From Acidimicrobiia bacterium (lineage in GTDB: Bacteria > Actinomycetota > Acidimicrobiia > Acidimicrobiales > Aldehydirespiratoraceae): a DNA stretch of 64,000 nt. The stretch lies in assembly GCA_022819505.1 (NCBI GenBank), contig JAJEHD010000019.1, forward strand, positions 496,001 to 560,000. The letters are read 5' to 3'. The notes beneath the pieces are model-generated. The model ran no database searches. It saw nothing but the letters and a program-made list of their open reading frames with translations, and was not told where the DNA came from. Below, one piece after another: positions 37,815-55,428 of this stretch (position 1 is its first letter; each line of letters starts with the position of its first letter). The position numbers and the translations under genes were made by a program.

Positions 37815-38942
37815 ATGGACGACGGCAGGGCTATGCCGGCCTGGGTGAAGCGGGCCATCGTCTGGTTCTGGCTCGGCGGCCTGGCCACTTTCTACGCCGT
37901 CGGGGTGGTGCGAGCCCTGAGAACCCTGCTGGTGGTGCTGTTGGTGTCGCTGTTCGTGGCTTTCGCGCTGGAGCCGGCCGTGAACTGGATGGCGGAGCGG
38001 AACATCCGCCGGGGCATCGGAACCGCCGTCACGTTCCTGGGCGTCACCGCGCTTGCCGCCGGCTTCTCGGCGGTGGTGGGGAGCGCGCTCGCCACCGAGA
38101 CCAACTACCTGATCGACAAGGCACCCGCCTACATCGACGACATCGGGGGCTGGCTCGACGACACCTTCGGCATCGAGCTGGAGTTCGACACGCTGAAGGA
38201 GGAGTTCCTCGCCGGGGGCGGGCTGCAGGACCTGGCCAGCCGCTTCGCCGACGATGTGGTCAATGTGGGGACCACGGTGGTGAGCCTGCTGTTCCAGTTG
38301 TTCACGGTCGCCCTGTTCACCTTCTACCTGGTGGCCGAGGGGCCCAAGCTGCGCGAGATGGTGTCGGCCCGCCTGAGCGAGCGCAGGGCCGCGGTCGTGA
38401 CCACGATCTGGGATCTGGCCATGGAGAAGACCGGCAAGTACATGTACTCCCGCACGATCCTGGCCTTCATCTCGGCGCTCGTGCACTGGATAGCGTTCGC
38501 CCTGCTCGACGTGCCCTCCCCAGTCGCCCTCGCCGTGTGGGTCGGAGTCATATCGCAGTTCATCCCGGCCATCGGCGCATACATCGCGGGCGTGCTGCCG
38601 GTGCTGGTCGCGCTGCTGCACTCGCCTCGAACCGGGCTGTTCGTGCTGATCGTGATCGTCGCCTACCAGCAGGTGGAGAACTACTTCTTCTCGCCCCGGG
38701 TCACGGCCCACACCATGGAGATCCACGTTGCTCTCGCCTTCGGCTCCGTCATCGCGGGCACCGCGCTGCTGGGGATCGTGGGGGCGTTCCTGGCCCTGCC
38801 GGTGGCCGCCACCGCCCAAGCCTTCATCTCCACCTGGCTGGACGAGCGCAGCGAGCAACCCGAAGACGCTGCGGCGTCACCGGCCCCCGACCCCCCACTG
38901 GCGGACGCCGAGGCGGCGGCTGCCGGGGGCGAGGAGGAGTAG
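37815..38942 (+). CDS. AI-2E family membrane protein
   Basis: A 375-residue integral membrane protein of the AI-2E (PerM/YdiK/TqsA) family of putative exporters; family members have been linked to autoinducer-2 or Na+/H+ export. Hydrophobic helices cluster at about 12-30, 37-55, 67-95, and then after a soluble loop at 150-175, 215-240, 245-330. The family signature lies in SPVALAVWVGVISQFIPAIG followed by AYIAGVLPVLVALL, and the C-terminal helix precedes an acidic Ala/Pro/Glu tail. It is on the plus strand inside the S10 gene order, with the TrpC-like gene 45 bases downstream. Substrate unknown. Confidence 0.85.
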   Translation: MDDGRAMPAWVKRAIVWFWLGGLATFYAVGVVRALRTLLVVLLVSLFVAFALEPAVNWMAERNIRRGIGTAVTFLGVTALAAGFSAVVGSALATETNYLIDKAPAYIDDIGGWLDDTFGIELEFDTLKEEFLAGGGLQDLASRFADDVVNVGTTVVSLLFQLFTVALFTFYLVAEGPKLREMVSARLSERRAAVVTTIWDLAMEKTGKYMYSRTILAFISALVHWIAFALLDVPSPVALAVWVGVISQFIPAIGAYIAGVLPVLVALLHSPRTGLFVLIVIVAYQQVENYFFSPRVTAHTMEIHVALAFGSVIAGTALLGIVGAFLALPVAATAQAFISTWLDERSEQPEDAAASPAPDPPLADAEAAAAGGEEE

Positions 38943-38974
38943 CGGGCACCCGGCGGCGACGAAGGGCCCGCCGG

Positions 38975-38980
38975 TAGCAT
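38975..38980 (+). promoter_or_regulatory. Putative -10 box of a leaderless promoter for the TrpC-like gene
   Basis: CCGGTAGCAT with TAGCAT at 38975-38980, seven bases before GTG 38988. No Shine-Dalgarno is visible, so the leaderless reading is favoured. Confidence 0.45.
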
Positions 38981-38987
38981 CGTCGGC

Positions 38988-39782
38988 GTGGTGACCGTGT
39001 CCGGTGACAGCACCGAGACCATGGAGGCGGGCGCAGCCGCGGGCTCGAGCCCGTCGGCCGGCCGCGCCGGCTTCGAGTTCAAGCGGGCCCTGCTGGCCGA
39101 GGGCCTGTCGGTGATCGCCGAGGTCAAGCGGCGCTCCCCGTCGGCGGGCACATTGAACGCCGGTGCCGACGCGGCCGAAGTGGCCTGCCGGTACCGCGAC
39201 GGCGGTGCCGCGTGCCTGTCGGTGCTGACCGACGGCCCACGCTTCGGCGGGTCGCCCCAGGACCTCCAGCGCGCTCGGGCCGCGGCCGGCATTCCCGTGC
39301 TCCGCAAGGACTTCCTCACGACCCTCGAGCACGTACGGGAGTCGAGCGCCATGGGCGCCGACGCCATGCTGGTGATCGTCGACGATGTGGATCCCTCGCT
39401 GCTGCGGCCCATGCACGAACTGGCCCTCGAGTTGGGGCTCGACGTCCTGACCGAGATCCGCAACGAGGCCGAACTGGAGTTGGCAGTCGAGGCCGGGGCC
39501 TACATGATCGCGGTGAACCAGCGCAGCCAGCCCAAGGCGACCAGCTTCACCGTCGACTTCTCCAAGGCGGTCGAGATGGGGCCGAGGTTCGCCGAACTCG
39601 GAGACGGGATCGTCTCGGTGGCCGCGTCGGGGATCGGGGTCGAGGGCGGGACCACAATGGCGGAGATCGCCCGGGCCGGATACGACGCCGCCCTCATCGG
39701 CGAGGCGCTCATCACCGCATCCGACCCGACCGCCAGGCTGGCCGAACTGCGCGCCGACGCGGACCGGGCCGTCCATCGCTGA
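38988..39782 (+). CDS. Indole-3-glycerol-phosphate synthase-like protein (divergent TrpC)
   Basis: A 264-residue TIM barrel of the indole-3-glycerol-phosphate synthase family (tryptophan pathway). Conserved catalytic positions include IAEVKRRSPSAG (Glu45, Lys47), VLRKDF (Lys107), TEIRNE (Glu156) and Asn177 in AVNQRSQ. The invariant SESGI loop reads VAASGI, with Ala213 where the catalytic Glu should be, and the usual NNR(N/D)L is NQRSQ. Activity is therefore doubtful, and it may be a second, re-purposed paralog. No other trp gene is near. GTG start at 38988 (a second GTG follows directly). Confidence 0.75.
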   Translation: MVTVSGDSTETMEAGAAAGSSPSAGRAGFEFKRALLAEGLSVIAEVKRRSPSAGTLNAGADAAEVACRYRDGGAACLSVLTDGPRFGGSPQDLQRARAAAGIPVLRKDFLTTLEHVRESSAMGADAMLVIVDDVDPSLLRPMHELALELGLDVLTEIRNEAELELAVEAGAYMIAVNQRSQPKATSFTVDFSKAVEMGPRFAELGDGIVSVAASGIGVEGGTTMAEIARAGYDAALIGEALITASDPTARLAELRADADRAVHR

Positions 39783-39789
39783 TCGGTCC

Positions 39790-39814
39790 GGACTCCGGTA
39801 AGGCACCGGAGTCC
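39790..39814. terminator. Bidirectional stem-loop between the TrpC-like gene and rpsJ
   Basis: GGACTCCGGT, loop AAGGC, ACCGGAGTCC: a perfect 10-bp stem in the 39 bases between two convergent stop codons (39782 and 39822). It is placed to stop transcription from both sides. Confidence 0.8.
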
Positions 39815-39821
39815 AGGGGGT

Positions 39822-40142
39822 TCAGGCCTGCTGGACCTTCAGCTCTATGTCGACGCCGGCGGGGACTTCGAGGCGCTGGAGGGTGTCCACCGTCTTCTTC
39901 GACGGCTCGAGGATGTCGAGCAGCCTCTTGTGGATGTGCATCTCGAAGTGCTCGCGGGAGTCCTTGTCCTTGAAGGGGGACCGCACCACGGTGTAGCGGT
40001 GCTTCTCGGTCGGCAGCGGCACCGGACCGCTGAAGGTGGCCTGGGTCCGCTTGACCGTCTCGACGATCTTCTTCGTCGACTGGTCCAGGATCTCGTGGTC
40101 GTAGGCCTTGAGCCTGATCCGGACCCTGTGCTTCGCCGCCAC
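39822..40142 (-). CDS. rpsJ: 30S ribosomal protein S10 (NusE)
   Basis: Head protein and, as NusE, partner of NusB/NusG in antitermination. From the GTG at 40142 it has 106 residues: [20 protein letters not shown], then [20 protein letters not shown] and the C-terminal [16 protein letters not shown]. Here it is the last gene of the rpsL-rpsG-fusA-tuf-rpsJ group, 16 bases after tuf, instead of the first gene of the S10 operon. A strong stem-loop directly follows it. Confidence 0.97.
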   Translation of the reverse strand: MAAKHRVRIRLKAYDHEILDQSTKKIVETVKRTQATFSGPVPLPTEKHRYTVVRSPFKDKDSREHFEMHIHKRLLDILEPSKKTVDTLQRLEVPAGVDIELKVQQA

Positions 40143-40158
40143 CGCCAAACCCCCGCCG

Positions 40159-41346
<1,188 letters not shown>

Positions 41347-41386
41347 GGGTGCTTCCTCTTGTGTTCAGTTGGTTGAGAACTTCGGA

Positions 41387-43471
41387 TCACTCGCCGCGTA
41401 CGCGAGCGACGATCTCGGATTGGACGCCCGCGGGGGTGGGCTGGTACGAGTCGAACTGCATCGTGTACGTCGCTCGCCCCTGCGTGCGTGACCGAAGGTC
41501 GGTACTGTATCCGAACATCTCCGCAAGCGGAACCTGCGCGCTGATCACCTGGTTGCTGCCGCGCCTCTCGGTGCCGCGCACCTGACCGCGGCGGGAATTG
41601 AGGTCGCCGACGACATCGCCGAGGTAGTCGTCGGGAGTGACGATCTCCACCGACATGACCGGCTCGAGCAGCACGGGCCTGGCCTTGGAGGCCACCTCCC
41701 GGAACCAGCCGCCTCCGGCGATCTTGAACGCCATCTCCGAGGAGTCCACGTCGTGGGTGCGGCCGTCGGTGAGCGTGACCTTGACGTCCACCGTCGGGAA
41801 CCCGGCCAGCACGCCGTTGCTCATCGCCTCGCGGATGCCGTCGTCGACGGGCTTGATGAACTCGCGGGGGATGGCGCCGGCCCGGATCGTGCTCTCGAAC
41901 AGGTACTGGCCGCCCGGGTTGGGCTCGACGGTGGCGGTGACCACCGCGAACTGGCCCGAGCCGCCGGTCTGCTTCTTGTGCACGAAGGTGTGGTCGTTGA
42001 CCGCCGACGACAGCGTCTCGCGGTAGGCGACCTGGGGCTTGCCCACGTTGGCCTGGACGTTGAACTCCCGCAGCATGCGGTCCACCAGCACTTCGAGGTG
42101 GAGCTCGCCCATGCCGGCGATGATGGTCTGGGCGGTCTCGTCGTCGGTGCGCACCCGGAAGGTGGGATCCTCCTCCGAGAGCGCTGTCAGGGCCTTGGAC
42201 ATCTTGTCCTGGTCGGCCTTGGACTTCGGCTCCACGGCCACGTCGATAACCGGGTCGGGGAAGTCCAGGTCCTCGAGCGCGACGGGGTGGGAGGGGTCGC
42301 ACAGCGTGTCGCCGGTACGGCAGTCCTTCAGGCCGATGGCGGCCGCGATGTCGCCGGCGGCCGCCGACTCGAGGTCGACCCGGTCGTTGGCGTGCATCTC
42401 CAGGATGCGGCCGATCCGCTCCTTACGGCCGGTGCGGGTGTTGAGCACCTGCGCGCCCTTGTCGAGCGATCCGCTGTAGACGCGGAAGTAAGTGAGCTTG
42501 CCGACGTGGGGGTCGGTGGCGATCTTGAAGGCCAGGGCGGCCAGAGGCTCGGAGTCGTCGGCGGCCCGGGTCAACTCGGCGCCGGAGCGGGGATCGGTGC
42601 CGGTCACCGCGGGCACGTCGCTGGGCGAGGGCAGGTAGTCGACCACCGCGTCGAGCAGGGCCTGCACCCCCTTGTTCTTGAAGGCCGAGCCGTTCAGCAC
42701 AGGAACCAGGCCGCCGCCGATGGTGCCGGCCCGGATGGCGGCCGCGATCTCGCCGGGGCTGATCTCCTCGTCCTCCAGGAACTTCTCCAGCAGGCTCTCG
42801 TCGTAGTCCGACAGCGTCTCGAGCAGGTCGTGGCGGTAGAGCTCGGCCTCCTCGATCAGGTCGTCGCCGATGTCGGTCTCGGTCCACGTGACCCCGAGGT
42901 CGGTGCCGGACCAGATGCGGGCCTTCATCCGCACCAGATCGACGATGCCGCGGTAGTCCGACTCGCTGCCGATCGGCAGCTGCACCACCGCCACCTTCTC
43001 AGTCAGCCGCTCCCGGATGGAGTCGAGCACGAAGTGGAAGTCGGCGCCGGTGCGGTCCATCTTGTTGACGAAGCACAGCCGGGGCACGCCGTAGCGGTCG
43101 GCCTGGCGCCACACCGTCTCGGTCTGGGGCTCCACCCCGGCCACCCCGTCGAACACGGCCACCGCGCCGTCGAGCACCCGCAGCGACCGCTCCACCTCGA
43201 CGGTGAAGTCGACGTGGCCGGGCGTGTCGATGATGTTGATGCGGTGATCCCGCCAGATGCAGTGAGTGGCGGCAGAGGTGATGGTGATGCACCGCTCCTG
43301 CTCCTGGGCCTTCCAGTCCATGGTGGCCGCGCCGTCGTGGACCTCGCCGATCTTGTAGTTGCGCCCCGTGTAGTAGAGGATCCGCTCGGTCGTCGTGGTC
43401 TTGCCCGCGTCGATGTGGGCCATGATCCCGATGTTCCGGGTCTTGGACAGGGGGTATCGCTCGTCAGCCAT
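41387..43471 (-). CDS. fusA: Elongation factor G
   Basis: Translocation GTPase, 694 residues, normal length. G-domain motifs are [40 protein letters not shown] and [10 protein letters not shown]. Domain II-V signatures include [20 protein letters not shown] and [19 protein letters not shown]. It lies between rpsG and tuf, as in most str operons. Confidence 0.98.
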   Translation of the reverse strand: MADERYPLSKTRNIGIMAHIDAGKTTTTERILYYTGRNYKIGEVHDGAATMDWKAQEQERCITITSAATHCIWRDHRINIIDTPGHVDFTVEVERSLRVLDGAVAVFDGVAGVEPQTETVWRQADRYGVPRLCFVNKMDRTGADFHFVLDSIRERLTEKVAVVQLPIGSESDYRGIVDLVRMKARIWSGTDLGVTWTETDIGDDLIEEAELYRHDLLETLSDYDESLLEKFLEDEEISPGEIAAAIRAGTIGGGLVPVLNGSAFKNKGVQALLDAVVDYLPSPSDVPAVTGTDPRSGAELTRAADDSEPLAALAFKIATDPHVGKLTYFRVYSGSLDKGAQVLNTRTGRKERIGRILEMHANDRVDLESAAAGDIAAAIGLKDCRTGDTLCDPSHPVALEDLDFPDPVIDVAVEPKSKADQDKMSKALTALSEEDPTFRVRTDDETAQTIIAGMGELHLEVLVDRMLREFNVQANVGKPQVAYRETLSSAVNDHTFVHKKQTGGSGQFAVVTATVEPNPGGQYLFESTIRAGAIPREFIKPVDDGIREAMSNGVLAGFPTVDVKVTLTDGRTHDVDSSEMAFKIAGGGWFREVASKARPVLLEPVMSVEIVTPDDYLGDVVGDLNSRRGQVRGTERRGSNQVISAQVPLAEMFGYSTDLRSRTQGRATYTMQFDSYQPTPAGVQSEIVARVRGE

Positions 43472-43493
43472 CGCTCGGAATGGACGGGCGCGT

Positions 43494-43964
43494 CTACCAG
43501 CGGTAGTGCGCGAAGGCCTTGTTCGACTCGGCCATCTTCTGCAGGTCCTCGCGCCGCTTCACCGACGCGCCCACCCCGTTGCCGGCGTCCAGAAGCTCGT
43601 TGGCCAGACGCTCGGCCATGGTGTGCTCCCGCCGGTCGCGGGCGTACGAGACGATCCAGCGGACCGCGAGGGTGGTGGCCCGCCGGGGCCTGACCTCGAC
43701 CGGCACCTGGTAGGTGGCCCCACCCACCCGCCGGCTCCGCACCTCCAGCTGGGGGCGGACGTTGTCTACGGCCCGCTTGAGGGTGGAGACGGGCTCCGCG
43801 CCCGTCTTGTCCTCGACGATGGACATCGCGTCGTACACGATCCGCTCCGCGAGGGTGCGCTTGCCCCGCTGGAGGACCTTGTTGATCACCTGCGTCACCA
43901 GAAGGGAGCGGTAGATCGGATCGGGCTGCAGCTCGCGGCGCGCCGCGGGCCCCTTGCGCGGCAT
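43494..43964 (-). CDS. rpsG: 30S ribosomal protein S7
   Basis: Head-assembly initiator near the E site. From the ATG at 43964 it has 156 residues: [40 protein letters not shown] and the C-terminal [20 protein letters not shown]. One base after the rpsL stop. Confidence 0.98.
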   Translation of the reverse strand: MPRKGPAARRELQPDPIYRSLLVTQVINKVLQRGKRTLAERIVYDAMSIVEDKTGAEPVSTLKRAVDNVRPQLEVRSRRVGGATYQVPVEVRPRRATTLAVRWIVSYARDRREHTMAERLANELLDAGNGVGASVKRREDLQKMAESNKAFAHYRW

Positions 43965-43965
43965 C

Positions 43966-44337
43966 TCAGGACTCCTTCTTGACGCCGTAGCGGCTGCGGG
44001 CCTTCTTGCGCTCGCGCACACCGGCGGTGTCGAGGGTGCCCCGCACCACCTTGTAGCGCACGCCGGGCAGGTCCCGCACCCGGCCGCCCCGCACCAGCAC
44101 AATCGAGTGCTCCTGGAGGTTGTGCCCCTCACCCGGTATGTAGGCGGTGATCTCCACACCGGTGGTGAGGCGGACGCGGGCCACCTTGCGCAGCGCGGAG
44201 TTCGGCTTCTTGGGGGTGGCCGTGTAGACCCTGGTGCACACGCCCCGCCGCTGGGGCGCGCCCTGCAGGGCGGGCGTCGACTCCTTGCGGCGCTTCGACT
44301 GGCGGCCCTTGCGGACCAGCTGCTGGATGGTAGGCAT
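43966..44337 (-). CDS. rpsL: 30S ribosomal protein S12 with Arg88
   Basis: Decoding-centre protein. The 123 residues read [31 protein letters not shown] (Lys43 as wild type) and [17 protein letters not shown]. The residue at position 88 is Arg (codon CGG) where most bacteria have Lys; Lys88Arg is a classical streptomycin-resistance change in Mycobacterium tuberculosis. First gene of the str group, 111 bases after rpoC. A weak promoter candidate (TCGAAC at 44411-44406, 16 bases, TAGACT at 44389-44384) lies in that gap. Confidence 0.98.
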   Translation of the reverse strand: MPTIQQLVRKGRQSKRRKESTPALQGAPQRRGVCTRVYTATPKKPNSALRKVARVRLTTGVEITAYIPGEGHNLQEHSIVLVRGGRVRDLPGVRYKVVRGTLDTAGVRERKKARSRYGVKKES

Positions 44338-44448
44338 GCGGGGGTTGTTCCTTGGCGGTAGCCGGCGTTGAGCCGGACGGGGAAGTCTAGGGGCGCGCGA
44401 GGACGGTTCGACGCCGCGACCCGACGTTCGTCCGCAGAGCCAGGATCA

Positions 44449-48402
<3,954 letters not shown>

Positions 48403-48474
48403 GATTCTGAGTCCGTCTTTCGTTCGTGCGTCCGTTGCGTTCTTGTCGTCCGGAAGCTGGCCCGAGGCCGGCTG

Positions 48475-52059
<3,585 letters not shown>

Positions 52060-52179
52060 GTGATACTCCCGAGGGCCGGCTGATCTGGGGTCACGTGGTC
52101 GCGCGTGCGCGCGTCAGCATTGAGGAATTAGCCACGGGAGCCGCCCTCCCAGCGCGCACAGACGACCACGGTAGAGGGG

Positions 52180-52208
52180 ATGCTAGCCCGCGGCGCGCGT
52201 CAACACAA
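52180..52208 (-). promoter_or_regulatory. Putative rpoB promoter
   Basis: On the minus strand TTGTGT (52208-52203), 17 bases, TAGCAT (52185-52180), about 120 bases before the rpoB GTG. It is the best sigma-A-like match in the 226-base gap. The gap also holds alternating GC runs near 52100 (GCGCGTGCGCGCG) that could fold in the leader. Confidence 0.4.
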
Positions 52209-52285
52209 CCACCCACGGTGGCGCGGTCGTCGCGAGATTAGCGGCTGTCGCGCCGCCGCGCCGCAATCGGGCGCCGCCTGGCCGC

Positions 52286-53053
52286 TCAGGATCGCAGTTG
52301 GGCCCGGAGGGTGTCGATGTCGCCGTCGCTGGCGCCCGCCGCCGACAGGTATCCGGCCGCGCCGCCCCACTGGTCGTGCAACTCCTGCAGGGTGGCGAGA
52401 ATGACGGCGGGCCGGGCCTCCCAGAGGGGGGCGAACTCAGCCGGATCGAGTCCCAGGTCCTGGAGCATCGGCTGCAGCGACCTGGCTTCGGTGTGATCGC
52501 GATCGAGGCTGGGGCGGCGCTCCGACGACAGCGCGTAGTCGGCCGCCACATGCTCGGCGGCCACACCGGCTAGGTCCAGCAGGAGCATCGAAGCCACCCC
52601 GGTGCGGTCCTTGCCGGCGGTGCAGTGGATCACGACCGGATCGCCCATCCCGACCTGGCGGGCGATCCTCACGAACGACGGGCCGAAGTTCTTCATGATG
52701 CGCACGTAGCCGGCCACCATCTCCGGCTCGCCGTAGGATTTGATCTCGCCCTCGACTATGCGGTCGTAGATGGTGCGGGTCCGGAAGGTCTCATCGCTGG
52801 TCATCGGCAGGCGTACATAGGACGCCCCCGCGGGGAGCCGGTCTGGGAACTCCGATGCCTCGGCCTCGGAGCGCAGGTCGAAGACGTGGCGAATGCTGGC
52901 CGCCTCCAGGCGGCGCAGGTCCGCGTCGGTGAGCGTGCACAGCCTGTCGGCCCGGAACACCAGGCCGGTGCGGATCGAGCCGCCGCCGGCGACGGGCAGG
53001 CCGCCCAGGTCGCGAAAGTTGCTTGGGCCGTCGAGGTCCAGCCGTCGCTGCAT
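52286..53053 (-). CDS. Tyrosine-protein phosphatase (MptpB-like)
   Basis: A 255-residue phosphatase of the bacterial tyrosine/lipid phosphatase group typified by mycobacterial PtpB. The catalytic P-loop is HCTAGKDRTG (143-152), nucleophile Cys144 and Arg150, with the Lys/Asp pair characteristic of triple-specificity enzymes. The N-terminal SNFRDLGGLPV (11-21) and the Asp in VFDLRSEAE (58-66) are family features. No signal peptide. It sits between rplL and rpoB, 53 bases after rplL, where no gene is normally found. Substrate unknown. Confidence 0.87.
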   Translation of the reverse strand: MQRRLDLDGPSNFRDLGGLPVAGGGSIRTGLVFRADRLCTLTDADLRRLEAASIRHVFDLRSEAEASEFPDRLPAGASYVRLPMTSDETFRTRTIYDRIVEGEIKSYGEPEMVAGYVRIMKNFGPSFVRIARQVGMGDPVVIHCTAGKDRTGVASMLLLDLAGVAAEHVAADYALSSERRPSLDRDHTEARSLQPMLQDLGLDPAEFAPLWEARPAVILATLQELHDQWGGAAGYLSAAGASDGDIDTLRAQLRS

Positions 53054-53106
53054 GGGTTGAGGGCGTGGGGCGGCGCGCTGAGGCGACGCGGCCGACCGGC
53101 GCGGCG

Positions 53107-53490
53107 TCAGACGAGCTCGACCTCGGCGCCGACGCCCTCCAGCGCGGCCTTGGCCTTCTCGGCGTCGTCCTTGGGGAGGCCTTCGAGCACAGGCTTGGGC
53201 GCGTTGTCGACTAGCTCCTTGGCTTCCTTGAGACCGAGCGAGGTGAGGCTGCGCACCTCCTTGATGACCTGGATCTTCTTGTCGCCGACCGCGGCCAGCA
53301 CGACGTTGAAGGAGTCCTTGGCCTCCTCGTCCTCAGCGGCCCCGTCTCCGGCGGCGGGGGCCGCCACCGCGACCGCAGCCGGAGCAGCCGCGGTCACGTC
53401 GAAGCGCTCCTCGAACTCCTTGAGCAGTTCGCTCAGCTCGAGCACGGTCATCTGCGAGATCGAATCGAGGATCTCTTCTTTGGTTGCCAT
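53107..53490 (-). CDS. rplL: 50S ribosomal protein L7/L12
   Basis: Stalk protein recruiting translational GTPases. The 127 residues hold the N-terminal dimerisation domain ([20 protein letters not shown]), an Ala-rich hinge, and the C-terminal domain [20 protein letters not shown]. Three bases after rplJ. Confidence 0.98.
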   Translation of the reverse strand: MATKEEILDSISQMTVLELSELLKEFEERFDVTAAAPAAVAVAAPAAGDGAAEDEEAKDSFNVVLAAVGDKKIQVIKEVRSLTSLGLKEAKELVDNAPKPVLEGLPKDDAEKAKAALEGVGAEVELV

Positions 53491-53493
53491 TGT

Positions 53494-54072
53494 TCAGGCC
53501 TCCTGTGTTTCGGATGGTTGTTGGTCGTCGCCGGTTCCGGCACTGCGGGTGTCGATGAGGGCCTTGAGCCCGTACGCGAAGTTGCGGGGCAGTGCCTCCA
53601 GCAAGCCGGCGAGCTTGACCAGCGGCGCCTGGAAACCGCCTGCGAGCTGTGCGAGGAGCACGTCACGGGAGGGAAGGTCGGCCAGGGCGACCAGATCCTC
53701 GGGGCCAAGGACCTTGGTGCCCAGCACCCCTCCCTTGAGCACCAGGGCCCGGTTGGCCCGGGAGAAGTCTCTGAGGGCCTTGGCCACCGCGGCCGCGTCG
53801 CCGCCATCGTCGCCCTCGCCGACGAACGCGATGGCGGTCGGGCCGGTCAGCAGGTGGGCGACATCGATGTCCAGATCGGCCACCGCCAGCCGCACCATGG
53901 TGTTCTTGTAGATGGTGTACTCACCGCCCGCGGCGCGCAAGGACCGGCGCAATTCGGCCATCTGGGGGACGTTCAGGCCGCGGTACTCAGTCAGCAGGGC
54001 CGCATCGCTGGCCTCCAGCCGGTCACGCACTTCGGCGACGACGGCCGCCTTCTCGGGCCTAGGGACTGTCAT
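53494..54072 (-). CDS. rplJ: 50S ribosomal protein L10
   Basis: Base of the L7/L12 stalk and usual autoregulator of rplJL. From the ATG at 54072 it has 192 residues, MTVPRPEKAAVVAEVRDRLE, with LTEYRGLNVPQMAELRRSLR and YTIYKNTMVRLAV. An AGGAAGG Shine-Dalgarno supports this start over the longer frame. Confidence 0.97.
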   Translation of the reverse strand: MTVPRPEKAAVVAEVRDRLEASDAALLTEYRGLNVPQMAELRRSLRAAGGEYTIYKNTMVRLAVADLDIDVAHLLTGPTAIAFVGEGDDGGDAAAVAKALRDFSRANRALVLKGGVLGTKVLGPEDLVALADLPSRDVLLAQLAGGFQAPLVKLAGLLEALPRNFAYGLKALIDTRSAGTGDDQQPSETQEA

Positions 54073-54109
54073 GGGTGCCTTCCTCGTCCGGCGGGCCGGC
54101 CGGCCCATT

Positions 54110-54131
54110 GGTGCTCCCCGCGGAGCGCACC
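54110..54131 (-). promoter_or_regulatory. Stem-loop in the rplJ leader (possible L10 leader element)
   Basis: GGTGC and TCC arms pair with GGA and GCACC across a CCGC loop with a two-base bulge, in the 101 bases between rplA and rplJ. Position fits the L10-binding leader found in many bacteria, but I could not match the full consensus. Confidence 0.3.
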
Positions 54132-54173
54132 GGATGTCTCAGGTGAGCGCGGTGATCGGCGAGCCTACCGGGC

Positions 54174-54872
54174 CTACTCGTCTGCTCCGACCTCGGCTGG
54201 GTCGACGCGCACGCCGGGACCCATCGAGGAGCTGAGCACCACCTTCTTCACGTACTTGCCCTTGGACGCTGCCGGCTTGGCCCGGTGGAGCTCGGACAGG
54301 ACCGCCCTGAGGTTCTTGACCAGATCGGCCTCCGCGAAGGACGCCCTGCCGATGGGGACGTGCACGTTGGCGAAGCGGTCGGTGCGATACTCGACCTTGC
54401 CCCCCTTGAACTCTTCGATGGTGCGCTCCACGTCGTTGGTGACGGTGCCGGTCTTGGGGTTGGGCATCAGCCCGCGGGGACCGAGAATGCGGCCCAGCTT
54501 GCCGACCACCGGCATCATGTCGGGCGTGGCGATGGCCACATCGAAGTCGGTCATGCCCCCCTGGACCTGCTCGGCCAGATCGTCCGCCCCAACCAGGTCG
54601 GCCCCGGCCTCGCGTGCCTTGGTGGCGGTCTCGCCCTGCGCGAACACCGCGACCCGCACCTCCTTGCCGGTTCCGGACGGCAGCGAGATCGTCCCCCGCA
54701 TCATCTGGTCGGCCTTGCGGGGATCGACTCCGAGCCGCACGACCACGTCGACGCTCTCGTCGAAGCGCCGCTTGGCCAAGCTCTTGACCAGGCTCACCGC
54801 CTCGCTGTCGCTGTGGAGGCGCAGCCGGTCGAAGGACTTCGCCGCGTCCTCGTGCTTCTTGCCCTTGGCCAT
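54174..54872 (-). CDS. rplA: 50S ribosomal protein L1
   Basis: Mobile L1-stalk protein at the E site. The 232 residues include the SFDRLRLHSDSEAVSLVKSL start, GTISLPSGTGKEVRVAVFAQ, GRILGPRGLMPNPKTGTVT and a C-terminal VDPAEVGADE. Twenty-seven bases after rplK. Confidence 0.98.
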   Translation of the reverse strand: MAKGKKHEDAAKSFDRLRLHSDSEAVSLVKSLAKRRFDESVDVVVRLGVDPRKADQMMRGTISLPSGTGKEVRVAVFAQGETATKAREAGADLVGADDLAEQVQGGMTDFDVAIATPDMMPVVGKLGRILGPRGLMPNPKTGTVTNDVERTIEEFKGGKVEYRTDRFANVHVPIGRASFAEADLVKNLRAVLSELHRAKPAASKGKYVKKVVLSSSMGPGVRVDPAEVGADE

Positions 54873-54899
54873 GGTCGCTCTCCGTGCTCCGGTGGGTTC

Positions 54900-55325
54900 T
54901 CAGGCGACGGTGATGCCCATGGATCGGGCCGTGCCCTCGACCTGCGCCTTGGCCGCCTCGAGGTCGTTGGCGTTGAGGTCAGGCATCTTCACCTGGGCGA
55001 TCTCGGTCAACTGCGCGTCGGTGATGGTGCCAACCGACTCGCGTCCCGGCTCCTCGGCCGCCTTCTCAAGACCCGCGGCCGTGCGGATCAGGTACGACGT
55101 CGGAGGGGTCTTGGTGATGAAGGTGAACGACCGGTCCTCGTAGATCGTTATCTCGGCCGGGATGATCTGCCCCCGCTTGTCCTCGGTGCGGGCGTTGTAG
55201 TCCTTGCAGAAGTCCATGATGGCCACGCCGTGGGGGCCGAGCGCGGTGCCGACGGGCGGCGCGGGGGTGGCCTGGCCGGCGGGGATCTGGATCTTCACTA
55301 GGGCGGCGACCGGCTTTCGTGCCAT
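54900..55325 (-). CDS. rplK: 50S ribosomal protein L11
   Basis: GTPase-centre protein and thiostrepton target. It has 141 residues, with [20 protein letters not shown] and [18 protein letters not shown] in the N-terminal domain and [20 protein letters not shown] in the rRNA-binding domain. A GAGAGAG Shine-Dalgarno precedes the ATG. The 103-base gap to nusG shows no clear signal. Confidence 0.98.
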   Translation of the reverse strand: MARKPVAALVKIQIPAGQATPAPPVGTALGPHGVAIMDFCKDYNARTEDKRGQIIPAEITIYEDRSFTFITKTPPTSYLIRTAAGLEKAAEEPGRESVGTITDAQLTEIAQVKMPDLNANDLEAAKAQVEGTARSMGITVA

Positions 55326-55428
55326 CGGACTCTCTCAGGTAGTTAGGGACGGGGTGGAGGGCGGGAGAAGGTGATGCGAACTTCGCAGTGTGGCGGGATC
55401 GGTGGCCGGCTACAACCCGCAGGCCGGC

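Noticed and set aside
52198..52203. TTGACG as the -35 of the rpoB promoter
   Set aside because: Only 12 bases separate it from TAGCAT, too short for sigma-A; the overlapping TTGTGT gives the proper 17.
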